DNA from: Myxococcales bacterium
GTDB taxonomy: Bacteria > Myxococcota_A > Bradymonadia > UBA4248
DNA: 6,433 nt
Reading direction: 5' to 3'
Assembly: GCA_004554395.1 (NCBI GenBank)
Contig: SFMP01000148.1
Coordinates: 1-6,433, forward strand
In this document: positions 1 to 6,047 of the stretch, one piece after another
How the letters are laid out: the number at the start of each line of letters is the position of its first letter
Position numbering within the stretch: position 1 is the first letter of the stretch
Notes under the pieces: generated by a model
Database searches by the model: none
What the model saw: only the letters and a program-made list of their open reading frames with translations
Told to the model about the DNA's origin: nothing
Translations under genes and position numbers: made by a program

Positions 1-384
1 ACGATAGTGAGCACATAGCGCAGCCGGCGACGTATGCCCAACGGGCATAGGCGACGAATCAATGCGGAGCGTATGCGCGCAACGATAGTGAGCACATAGC
101 GGAGCCGGCGACGTATGCCCAACGGGCATAGGCGACGAATCAATGCGGAGCGTATGCGCGCAACGATAGTGAGCACATAGCGCAGCCGGCGACGTATGCC
201 CGCAGGGCATAGGCGACGAATCAATGCGGAGCGTATGCGCGCAACGATAGTGAGCACATAGCGGAGCCGGCGACGTATGCCCAACGGGCATAGGCGACGA
301 ATAAAGGCGAAGCGTATGCGCGCAACGATAGTGAGCACATAGCGCAGCCGGCGACGTATGCCCAACGGGCATAGGCAACGAAAT
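1..384. repeat. Tandem array of an 81-bp unit, four full copies plus a partial fifth
   Basis: Units begin at 1, 82, 163, 244 and 325, each with ACGATAGTGAGCACATAGCG, and the spacing is exactly 81 bp every time. The fifth copy decays after about 376 (one substitution, one inserted A) and is gone by about 384. The copies are almost identical. Differences seen are a C/G alternation at unit position 21, a three-base swap (AAC to GCA) at 202-204, and a changed patch near 302-310 in copy 4. Each unit holds a 7-bp inverted repeat, TATGCCC-3 nt-GGGCATA. All three plus-strand frames have stops, and one minus-strand frame has a stop in most units, so the array is probably non-coding. The array runs off the left edge, so its copy number is unknown. 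Confidence 0.95.
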
Positions 385-485
385 CGAGGCAACAAAGATG
401 TGCCAAAGAGAGTGAAAAGCGGGGCGACAGAGGCGCATGGGAGTGGCGAAAAGTGCCGAGAAATGCGCAGGATTGGGCGATAAAT

Positions 486-513
486 TTGCGCATAGATTGC
501 AGAATGTGATAAA
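486..513 (+). promoter_or_regulatory. Possible vegetative (sigma-70-like) promoter for the large gene
   Basis: TTGCGC at 486-491 is a -35-like hexamer and GATAAA at 508-513 a -10-like hexamer, with a 16-nt spacer. Transcription would start near 520. That gives a leader of about 38 nt before a GTG start at 558 and would exclude the ATG at 513, which overlaps the -10. Both hexamers are imperfect, so this is a weak call that gains some support from agreeing with the preferred start codon. Confidence 0.3.
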
Positions 514-546
514 TGGTGGGCGTTGTTCGTCGTTTTCTGTTTGAGC

Positions 547-552
547 GGGGAA
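547..552 (+). promoter_or_regulatory. Ribosome binding site deciding a GTG start at 558
   Basis: GGGGAA lies 5 nt before GTG 558. The in-frame ATG at 513 has no comparable purine-rich site in front of it (upstream bases GCAGAATGTGATAA). From 558 the protein begins directly with its zinc-ribbon CxxC, the usual layout for N-terminal zinc-ribbon proteins. Confidence 0.5.
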
Positions 553-557
553 GTTCT

Positions 558-3500
558 GTGAAAGTTTGTCTGAAATGTTTGTCGATATTTGATGATGCCG
601 TTCGTTTTTGCCCATATCATGGCGCGGAGTTGCGTCCGTTCGTGGGGCGTACGTATGAGGCTGGTGAGTCGGTTTGTGGCTATTACCTGCAGAAAAAGAT
701 AGGTTGTGACGGTTTGGGCGTCATTTACCGGGCGACGAAGGGCGCGAATACGTATCGTTTGCGCATATATTCCGATGCGTTATTGCTCGAGTCGGAGCGC
801 GTATCGAGGTTGTGTGAATTGCTCGAGAGCGACACGAAGATGTCGGGTGGGGCGATACCGGTTGCCGATTTTGACCGCACGGAAAGTGGTGGATTGTATA
901 GTGCGCATCCGTATATTCCTGGGTATTCGATGCGAGATATCATCGAGCGCGGGGAGGTTCTGCGAGAGTCGGATGTGTCGGAGGTGTTGTTGCTGTTGCT
1001 TCGCGCGGTTCGCGACATTCATTCGCAAGAGAAGGTGCATGGGAATATTGCGCTTTCGAACATCATATTGGATGGCAGTGGGCGCATTCGGATTCACGAT
1101 GCTGGGCTTTGGGATGTCGTTCGAGGCGAGCAGTTCGAGTCGATACGCGACGACCACCCGAGCTTTTTTGGCGACGTTTTGGAGTTGATGTCGCCGGAGG
1201 TGGCGCGTGGCGATCGGCCGCTGGTGTGTAGCGACGTATTCAGTTGTGGTGCGGCGGCGTGTTATTTGCTTGGGTTGGCGCCACTGAACCGGGATCCGAT
1301 TCAAATCGTCAATGAACGGATCGATGGGATAACGTTCACGCTGCGCAGTGAAGAGGCTCGCAAAGTCGTGAGCGATGATTTTGCCGATTTGCTTGAGGCG
1401 TCGACGTTTGGCACGCCTGGCGTGCGCTTCCAAGCGACGAGGGCGTTTATTACGGCGCTTTTGAGCGTGCATCCGAGTTTGGATGAAGACCTCGATGCGC
1501 TCGATGGGGAGCTTTGCGATAGGCTTCTGAAGGGTGCGGAGCGCGTGTCGTCGTTTTTCGACCTCAAGGCGATCGAGTCGGATAAGGCGCAGAAGGCGGT
1601 TGTCGAAGACGGGATGCGGGCGTTGCAAGTGAGCGAGCATCGAATCGAGAAGACGATTCGCGGCGTCGATTCGGATAGAACGGTCGTCGAGCGGACGCAA
1701 TTCGATGGATTGAGCCATTTGATTGGCGAGGCGCTGGAACAGACGGCGGTAACAGATATTATGGAACGCGCCGTGACGACGGAGATGGATCCGGTCGATG
1801 CGACGCCGACGGTCGAAATGAAAAAGGCGGATTCGAGCAAGTCGCTTAGCCCAGTCGACGATTTGTCGTCGGCGTTGGACCGCGAATTGTTCGACATATT
1901 CAACCAAGCGCAGAAATCTTCGTCGCAGCACGATAGATCGCTTTTGGGCGGCGAAAAGATCGACTTTGATTCGTTGATTTCGGATCCGTTTGCCGACGAG
2001 AAATCGGAGGATGGCCACGAAAAAGCGGCGGATTTGTTCAAAGATTTCGAAGTGTTGACGCGCGATGACAAGGCGCCGAGCGAGAAATCGAAGGACGCGA
2101 GCAAAGATATATCGGAGGCTGAGAAATCGGAGGCTGAGAAATCGGAGGCGGATGACTCGGATGCGAAGCGCGAAATCGTTGCTGGTAGCGATTCTCAAGT
2201 TGCCAAAGAGACGGCAAAAGATGGAGATCGCTCGGAAGGCGACGAAAAATCGGAAGCGATCCAGAAAGCCGAGGCGGCAGAGCACGCCTTCGAAGCCGAC
2301 GAAGCGGCATTTGCGGAACGCGGGGAACGCGGGAAACAGCCGCATAAGCGGATTGGAAAGCGCGACAATGGCGAGAAATCGGATCGCAGCGATGTCGTAT
2401 CGATGTCGGAAAGCAAGGAGACGATGCGCGTGCGCCGTCGTTGCCGACGAAGCCCAGAAGATTGTCAACCGCGCAACGACGTCGTCGAAGCCGATACGTC
2501 GATTCATGCGACGGCCGAACGCAAGAATTTGCCGCCATTTAGCAAGTTGCCCGTGTTGACGGCGACGAATGGCTATGCGTTTGACGAAGCGGATGAAGAC
2601 GACGATGTCGATATGGAACAAGCGGCATTTGATTTGTCGGAAATGGACGCGGACGAAGGACAAGAGGCGGCTTCGAGCGATGGCGCGAGCGATGGATCGT
2701 CGGGTGAAGAAGGCGATTCTGAAGTGCAAGAAGCGGGCGCGGAATCGGCACAAGACGACGAAGGGAACGTCTTTGACGACGTGGGCGATGATTTCGACGA
2801 CGTCGACGATGAAGCGCAAGAAGCGGGGGCTGGATGGTTTGGAAACGAGGGCGAAGAGGCGCCTGTTGCCGACCGAGGCAAGAGCGGCAAACGCTGGATG
2901 CGCGTGGCATTGCTCATCGCGCTCGTACTCGTCGTGATTTGCGTCGTCGTCGGAGTTGCGAAGTTTGGATCGCAAGGAATTGGGGATCCGGAGGCAGATG
3001 ATGCCGAGGCATCGCAGGCAAAACTCGCCGAATTCGAGAAATTGCTGGCCGATCCGACGAAAGAGAATCGCGTCGTTGCGACGGCGATGCTCGTCGAGTT
3101 GCGAGATGCGAATCTCGGACAAAAGACGATGCAGAAATGCCGCGAGAATTACGTTCAGGCATTTGAATCGGAAGCGAAGAAAATTCGAGGAACGTTGAAA
3201 AAATCTGTCGATGCTTCGAACCCACTCGATATGAAGGCGGGCATTGGGGAGATCGATAGTGATTATCTGAATTGCATTGGCGCTATAGCAGAGGGCGATG
3301 TCGAGCGCGAATCGAAAGAAGCGGCATGTGTCGCGACGCAGACGAAAGCGAAAGAAGAGCTCAAACGCCAATCGGAAAGTGCGGCGTTGGCCCTCGAACC
3401 CGAATATGAAAAGGAACGGGCGGGCTGGACAGAGCTCGAGGGCATATATCGCGATATATTGGCGCAACGCCGAGGGGGGGGCAACAACTTTGCCGCAGAA

Positions 3501-4469
3501 TTAGACGAGGCATCGGGCGAAATCCAAGCGTATGATGGATTGCTCGAAGCGCTCGTCGCATTGAAGGGCACCCAAGAAGGTGTCGATCTCATGGTCGAGG
3601 GTAGCCAGGCTGCGATGGGCAATGTGGCTCCGAACCATGAACAAGTGCCAGATGCCGAAGCCATGAGCAATGGGCTAGGCGTGGCGGCAGCCTCCGAACA
3701 GGGCAATGTAGAGGCTCAGGCGCAAGCCGAGGCGGATGCAGAAGCGCAGCGATTGGCTGAGGCACAAAACCAAGCCGAGGCGGATGCAGAAGCGCAGCGA
3801 TTGGCAGAAGCTCAGGCGCAAGCCGAAGCGCAGCGATTGGCTGAGGCACAAAACCAAGCTGAGGCGGATGCAGAAGCGCAACGATTAGCCGAGGCGCGGC
3901 GTGCTGAAGCTCAGCGGCAAGCAGAAGCCCAGAAACAAGCCGAGTCGCAACAGCGTGCCGAAGCGATGCGCCAAGCACGCGAGCAAAGACTAGCCGAGGA
4001 ACAGCGCATTGCCAAAGAACGCGAAGAAGCGCAAAGGCAAGCAAAGGCCCAAAGACAGGCGCAAGCCCAGCAGCAAGCGGCGGCGGCAAAACCGACGGAA
4101 CGCCGAGTTGCAGAAAAGCCAGCCGCCGCGCCGACGCCCACACCGGCGCCTGCGGCGGCGGCCGCTGGCGGGCAAGTCCCGACGGCAAAACTCATCGCCG
4201 ACGCCAATGCCGCGATGAATAAAAAGGATTTTGCGGGTGCTGTGAAACTCCTCGAAACGGCCATTAAACAAGATCCGCGCAATGGTCGAGCTCATTTCAC
4301 ACTCGCCAAAGCCAACGAACGTCTCGGCAAACTCGCTTTGGCGGCTCAGAATGCCAAAACGGCTTGTGATTTATTGAAAGCGGCGAGTTGTTATAAATAT
4401 TTGGGCGATTTGTATAAGAAGACGGGGCAAGATGCCGAGGCGGCCGAGGCATATTCGAAAGCCAAATAG
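558..4469 (+). CDS. Membrane-anchored zinc-ribbon pseudokinase with coiled coil and C-terminal TPRs
   Basis: 1,303 residues from GTG 558 (1,318 if ATG 513 is used); numbering here is from GTG. A zinc ribbon (C4, C7, C18, H21) is followed by a kinase fold at about 40-305 with glycine loop G49-C-D-G-L-G54. The VAIK lysine is Arg (R69), HRD reads H161-G-N163, the catalytic-loop lysine is A165 and DFG reads D181-A-G. N168, D181, S-P-E (212-214) and D226 of helix F remain. Loss of the catalytic Asp and both lysines marks a probable pseudokinase, so the inferred role is nucleotide-sensing or scaffolding, not phosphotransfer. A long charged linker follows, with EKSEA repeats near 520-532, a basic cluster at 624-631 and an acidic stretch at 675-770. 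One transmembrane helix (783-802) follows basic residues, placing the kinase in the cytoplasm. Outside come helices (811-960), an Ala/Gln/Glu coiled coil (1051-1177), a Pro/Ala hinge and about three TPRs (1210-1303). The gene stands alone before a terminator. Domain layout is solid; partners and pathway are unknown. Confidence 0.93.
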   Translation: MKVCLKCLSIFDDAVRFCPYHGAELRPFVGRTYEAGESVCGYYLQKKIGCDGLGVIYRATKGANTYRLRIYSDALLLESERVSRLCELLESDTKMSGGAIPVADFDRTESGGLYSAHPYIPGYSMRDIIERGEVLRESDVSEVLLLLLRAVRDIHSQEKVHGNIALSNIILDGSGRIRIHDAGLWDVVRGEQFESIRDDHPSFFGDVLELMSPEVARGDRPLVCSDVFSCGAAACYLLGLAPLNRDPIQIVNERIDGITFTLRSEEARKVVSDDFADLLEASTFGTPGVRFQATRAFITALLSVHPSLDEDLDALDGELCDRLLKGAERVSSFFDLKAIESDKAQKAVVEDGMRALQVSEHRIEKTIRGVDSDRTVVERTQFDGLSHLIGEALEQTAVTDIMERAVTTEMDPVDATPTVEMKKADSSKSLSPVDDLSSALDRELFDIFNQAQKSSSQHDRSLLGGEKIDFDSLISDPFADEKSEDGHEKAADLFKDFEVLTRDDKAPSEKSKDASKDISEAEKSEAEKSEADDSDAKREIVAGSDSQVAKETAKDGDRSEGDEKSEAIQKAEAAEHAFEADEAAFAERGERGKQPHKRIGKRDNGEKSDRSDVVSMSESKETMRVRRRCRRSPEDCQPRNDVVEADTSIHATAERKNLPPFSKLPVLTATNGYAFDEADEDDDVDMEQAAFDLSEMDADEGQEAASSDGASDGSSGEEGDSEVQEAGAESAQDDEGNVFDDVGDDFDDVDDEAQEAGAGWFGNEGEEAPVADRGKSGKRWMRVALLIALVLVVICVVVGVAKFGSQGIGDPEADDAEASQAKLAEFEKLLADPTKENRVVATAMLVELRDANLGQKTMQKCRENYVQAFESEAKKIRGTLKKSVDASNPLDMKAGIGEIDSDYLNCIGAIAEGDVERESKEAACVATQTKAKEELKRQSESAALALEPEYEKERAGWTELEGIYRDILAQRRGGGNNFAAELDEASGEIQAYDGLLEALVALKGTQEGVDLMVEGSQAAMGNVAPNHEQVPDAEAMSNGLGVAAASEQGNVEAQAQAEADAEAQRLAEAQNQAEADAEAQRLAEAQAQAEAQRLAEAQNQAEADAEAQRLAEARRAEAQRQAEAQKQAESQQRAEAMRQAREQRLAEEQRIAKEREEAQRQAKAQRQAQAQQQAAAAKPTERRVAEKPAAAPTPTPAPAAAAAGGQVPTAKLIADANAAMNKKDFAGAVKLLETAIKQDPRNGRAHFTLAKANERLGKLALAAQNAKTACDLLKAASCYKYLGDLYKKTGQDAEAAEAYSKAK
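2111..2150 (+). repeat. 15-bp in-frame tandem repeat in the linker coding region
   Basis: ATCGGAGGCTGAGAA occurs at 2111-2125 and 2126-2140 and starts a third time at 2141. It encodes repeated S-E-A-E-K in the charged linker. The repeats keep frame, so copy changes would only lengthen or shorten a flexible segment. Confidence 0.85.
3474..3481 (+). repeat. G8 homopolymer inside the large gene
   Basis: Eight consecutive G residues encode part of R-R-G-G-G-N-N (glycines 973-975), in the extracytoplasmic part. Loss of one G would reach TAG at 3502-3504. Gain of one G would reach a TGA near 3536. Either change removes the coiled coil and the TPRs. Confidence 0.9.
3723..3902 (+). repeat. In-frame 48-bp repeat encoding an Ala/Gln/Glu coiled coil
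   Basis: Units start at 3723, 3771, 3819 and 3855 with CAAGCCGA or CAAGCTGA. The first, second and fourth are 48 bp. The third is 36 bp because it lacks the 12 bases encoding E-A-D-A. The product is a 16-residue QAEADAEAQRLAEAQN-type repeat, much like the long helical middle domain of TolA in composition. Near-identical DNA points to recent duplication. Confidence 0.9.
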
Positions 4470-4516
4470 CGCATTGCTCACAAAATTCTTTCTAAAAGTG
4501 GCGATATTCGTATAGG

Positions 4517-4549
4517 AAAGGCGGCGGCTTCGGCTTTGCCGCCTTTTTT
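4517..4549 (+). terminator. Intrinsic terminator of the large gene
   Basis: AAAGGCGGC (4517-4525) pairs perfectly over 9 bp with GCCGCCTTT (4538-4546). The stem continues into a T6 tract (4544-4549). The loop contains a TTCG tetraloop closed by GC pairs. It lies 47 nt after the stop codon and separates the large gene from the downstream exported-protein genes. Confidence 0.88.
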
Positions 4550-4570
4550 GCGTTTGCGCATGGCGAACGC
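4550..4570 (+). other. Small hairpin directly after the terminator
   Basis: GCGTTTGC (4550-4557) pairs with GCGAACGC (4563-4570) over 8 bp with one G-T wobble and a 5-nt loop. It abuts the T tract of the terminator. It may be chance, a back-up pause site or a protein-binding site. Confidence 0.3.
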
Positions 4571-4655
4571 ACGACGGTAGCCAGCGAACCGACTTTTTTC
4601 GCCTATCATGATGGATATTTGAGCAATGCGCCGCTGGCGATATTGCCGCTTTTTC

Positions 4656-4660
4656 GAGGA
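4656..4660 (+). promoter_or_regulatory. Ribosome binding site of the lipoprotein-like gene
   Basis: GAGGA sits 5 nt before ATG 4666, a good match to the anti-Shine-Dalgarno sequence, and fixes this start. The 116 nt between terminator and this site hold only a weak -10-like TATCAT at 4604-4609 with no convincing -35. Confidence 0.75.
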
Positions 4661-4665
4661 TCGAA

Positions 4666-5337
4666 ATGAACACGACAGAGAAAACAATCGAACGACACCC
4701 GCGGCTCATCTATGTGATTGGGCTCATTTTGTTAGGCATGTCGTGCATTGCGTGCAATGCGCAGCCGAAGGAGCGCAAATTCGACGAGCAAATCGCTGCC
4801 GATACGTTTCGTTTTCAATCGCCCGAGGGCGTGATTCAGAACGACGAGCGCGTCATCGAAGGGCTGACGCTTTCACTCCAATCAGAATACCCCGTCTGGC
4901 GCGATACGCTAGCCGTATCGGTTAGGATATTGCTCAAGAATACGACGCAATCGTTCGTCTATGCGCGCGTCATGCCGCATTTATTCATCTACGATGAGAA
5001 GAGCCAACAGCCGCTTTATTGGTCGAATATCGACTTGTCGTATGCCGAATCGGTGGGGCCCGGGACGATGAGCATCGTATCGTTGCCCGTAGGTGCCACG
5101 CATTCGACGGCGATTCCAATTAAAGCGGTAAAATTCGCCGAGGTTGATTCTACGATTTGGCCAGAATATACTATCTACGACTATGTGCCGACAGGGGCGT
5201 ATACGATGCGACTGGAACTCGATTTTTATAACGACGAGAACGAAAAGATCGGGACGATGCATTCGAACTTCATCGAATTCACGAGCATATTGACGGCCCC
5301 CGAGGTGATCCCCGCGCCCATACCGCCAAAAACGTAG
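4666..5337 (+). CDS. Exported, lipoprotein-like beta-rich protein of unknown function
   Basis: 223 residues. The N-terminus has a charged stretch (1-13), a hydrophobic core (14-26) and then C27-I-A-C30-N-A-Q. C27 or C30 could be the lipid-modified cysteine, though neither has a classic Leu at -3. Cleavage by signal peptidase I after A32 is the other option. The mature part alternates hydrophobic and polar residues (for example LTLSLQ, LAVSVRILLKN, YTMRLELDFYND) and looks like an immunoglobulin-like beta-sandwich. The pattern of an N-terminal strand, L-x-N-T-T, a mid-domain W and P-x-G-A-Y-T before the last strands recalls BsuPI-type domains, but I would not assign that family. It ends in a Pro-rich tail (P-A-P-I-P-P-K-T). 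It is followed after 11 nt by the next gene, so co-transcription is likely. The place of action is the periplasm or a membrane surface. Confidence 0.88.
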   Translation: MNTTEKTIERHPRLIYVIGLILLGMSCIACNAQPKERKFDEQIAADTFRFQSPEGVIQNDERVIEGLTLSLQSEYPVWRDTLAVSVRILLKNTTQSFVYARVMPHLFIYDEKSQQPLYWSNIDLSYAESVGPGTMSIVSLPVGATHSTAIPIKAVKFAEVDSTIWPEYTIYDYVPTGAYTMRLELDFYNDENEKIGTMHSNFIEFTSILTAPEVIPAPIPPKT

Positions 5338-5344
5338 AGAGGAG
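5337..5344 (+). promoter_or_regulatory. Strong ribosome binding site at the gene junction
   Basis: GAGAGGAG overlaps the last base of the upstream stop codon and ends 4 nt before ATG 5349. It supports this start and suggests efficient translation of the second gene of the operon, possibly coupled to the first. Confidence 0.8.
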
Positions 5345-5348
5345 TCGT

Positions 5349-5948
5349 ATGAATTGGATCAAACTTGCAGTCATGACGGGATTATTCATTGTAGCCGCAG
5401 TGCCGAGTGCTTTCGCGAGCATGCCATATAAGTGCAAAGTCGAGATTCGCTATGGCGCTCACCGCGCCGATACGCAACAGCGCGGGGAATCGGTTCAAGC
5501 TGCGCTTATCGGCGGGATGCAAACGGGTTGCACACGAGCCTGCAAAGACGTCGAGGCGGCATCGGATGGCAAATCGCGATCGACGTGTTTCGACGCCTGT
5601 ATACGCGAGGCCAAATTCGTCGTTGCCTACTGCATCGATCACCATTCAAAAGACGACATTGCGCTGGCCGACGACGCCATCGAGCAAGCGCGGCGAGCTC
5701 TCACATCGGGTACACCGCGACAAACACCGCGTGGCGAAGCTCAGAAGCCCGAGCTATATGGCAGCAAACGCGCGGCGACATCGCAAGATTCTCTACTGCT
5801 GACGCGTTGGTATGGCGCCTACGAACAGCCGCAAAAACAAACGACAACGCGCAAGGAACGCAAAACCGACCTCATCGAAATGCAGTCGCCACGGCGCACG
5901 CTCATTTTGATGCGTCCCAAACAAGCACCGCTTTTGAATTTGCGTTAG
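5349..5948 (+). CDS. Secreted six-cysteine protein with twin CX3C motifs, unknown function
   Basis: 199 residues. A clear signal peptide (N-W-I-K, hydrophobic 6-18, then P-S-A-F-A) predicts cleavage after A23. The mature N-terminal half has six cysteines at 29, 61, 65, 80, 84 and 95. They form two CX3C motifs (C61-x3-C65 and C80-x3-C84) with 14 residues between, flanked by one cysteine on each side. Paired CX3C motifs usually staple two antiparallel helices by disulfides, which fits an oxidising periplasm. The C-terminal half is cysteine-free, basic and low in hydrophobics until the last 15 residues. I do not recognise the family. It is the second gene of a two-gene operon. No T-tract terminator follows; instead a sigma-54-type promoter starts 14 nt after the stop. 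Confidence 0.9.
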   Translation: MNWIKLAVMTGLFIVAAVPSAFASMPYKCKVEIRYGAHRADTQQRGESVQAALIGGMQTGCTRACKDVEAASDGKSRSTCFDACIREAKFVVAYCIDHHSKDDIALADDAIEQARRALTSGTPRQTPRGEAQKPELYGSKRAATSQDSLLLTRWYGAYEQPQKQTTTRKERKTDLIEMQSPRRTLILMRPKQAPLLNLR

Positions 5949-5961
5949 CACGACTCGTTCC

Positions 5962-5977
5962 TTGGCACGGTATTTGC
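5962..5977 (+). promoter_or_regulatory. Sigma-54 (RpoN) -24/-12 promoter
   Basis: TTGGCACGGTATTTGC matches the sigma-54 consensus TTGGCACG-N4-TTGC at every defined base. The GG (5964-5965) and GC (5976-5977) are exactly 10 nt apart, as required. Transcription would start near 5989, leaving a leader of about 110 nt before ATG 6098. Such promoters need a bacterial enhancer-binding protein. Its sites would lie within the 3' end of the preceding gene; none was identified. Confidence 0.65.
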
Positions 5978-5996
5978 GGATTTATCGGTGAAGGAA

Positions 5997-6037
5997 GCGT
6001 TTCATCCATAGGATATTCATCTTTATGGATGAAGCGT
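5997..6037 (+). other. Long hairpin in the leader of the last gene
   Basis: GCGTTTCATCCATA (5997-6010) pairs with TATGGATGAAGCGT (6024-6037). The stem is 14 bp with ten perfect inner pairs, two G-T wobbles farther out and a 13-nt loop. No T tract follows, so it is a poor intrinsic terminator. If the sigma-54 promoter is used, the hairpin lies within about 10 nt of the mRNA 5' end, where it could protect the transcript. Confidence 0.6.
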
Positions 6038-6047
6038 ACTCCACTTT

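Larger units (their letters stand above)
385..557. other. Purine-rich spacer between repeat array and large gene
   Basis: No gene is seen here. The plus strand is G-rich and purine-rich: positions 421-480 contain 28 G, 10 C, 16 A and 6 T by hand count. The right end carries the promoter candidate and the possible upstream ATG at 513 of the large gene. I see no strong hairpin or terminator. Confidence 0.6.

Noticed and set aside
1..384. CRISPR array
   Set aside because: The whole 81-bp unit is conserved with no unique spacers, and no cas gene is present.
221..493. 90-residue minus-strand frame across the repeat array with two copies of a 27-residue repeat
   Set aside because: It is open only because copy 4 lost the TGA present in the other units. 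It has no supported start, and the 81-bp period being a multiple of three keeps any frame in register.
675..1472. Active Ser/Thr protein kinase
   Set aside because: The catalytic Asp, VAIK Lys and catalytic-loop Lys are all replaced, so activity should not be assumed from the fold.
780..3467. 895-residue open frame on the minus strand inside the large gene
   Set aside because: It lies wholly antisense to a gene with clear domains and has an Arg/Leu/Ile-rich low-complexity product with no motif. It arises from the TCG/GCG/GAA-rich codons of the plus strand.
3675..3881. Small minus-strand frames over the coiled-coil repeats
   Set aside because: Repetitive antisense shadows of the Ala/Gln/Glu repeat with no start signals.
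4604..4609. TATCAT as -10 of a promoter for the lipoprotein-like gene
   Set aside because: A good -10 match, but no -35-like hexamer at 16-18 nt and no extended -10, so it was not listed as a feature.
5997..6037. Intrinsic terminator for the two-gene operon
   Set aside because: The stem is long, but no T tract follows and the stem has only two to three G/C pairs near its base.
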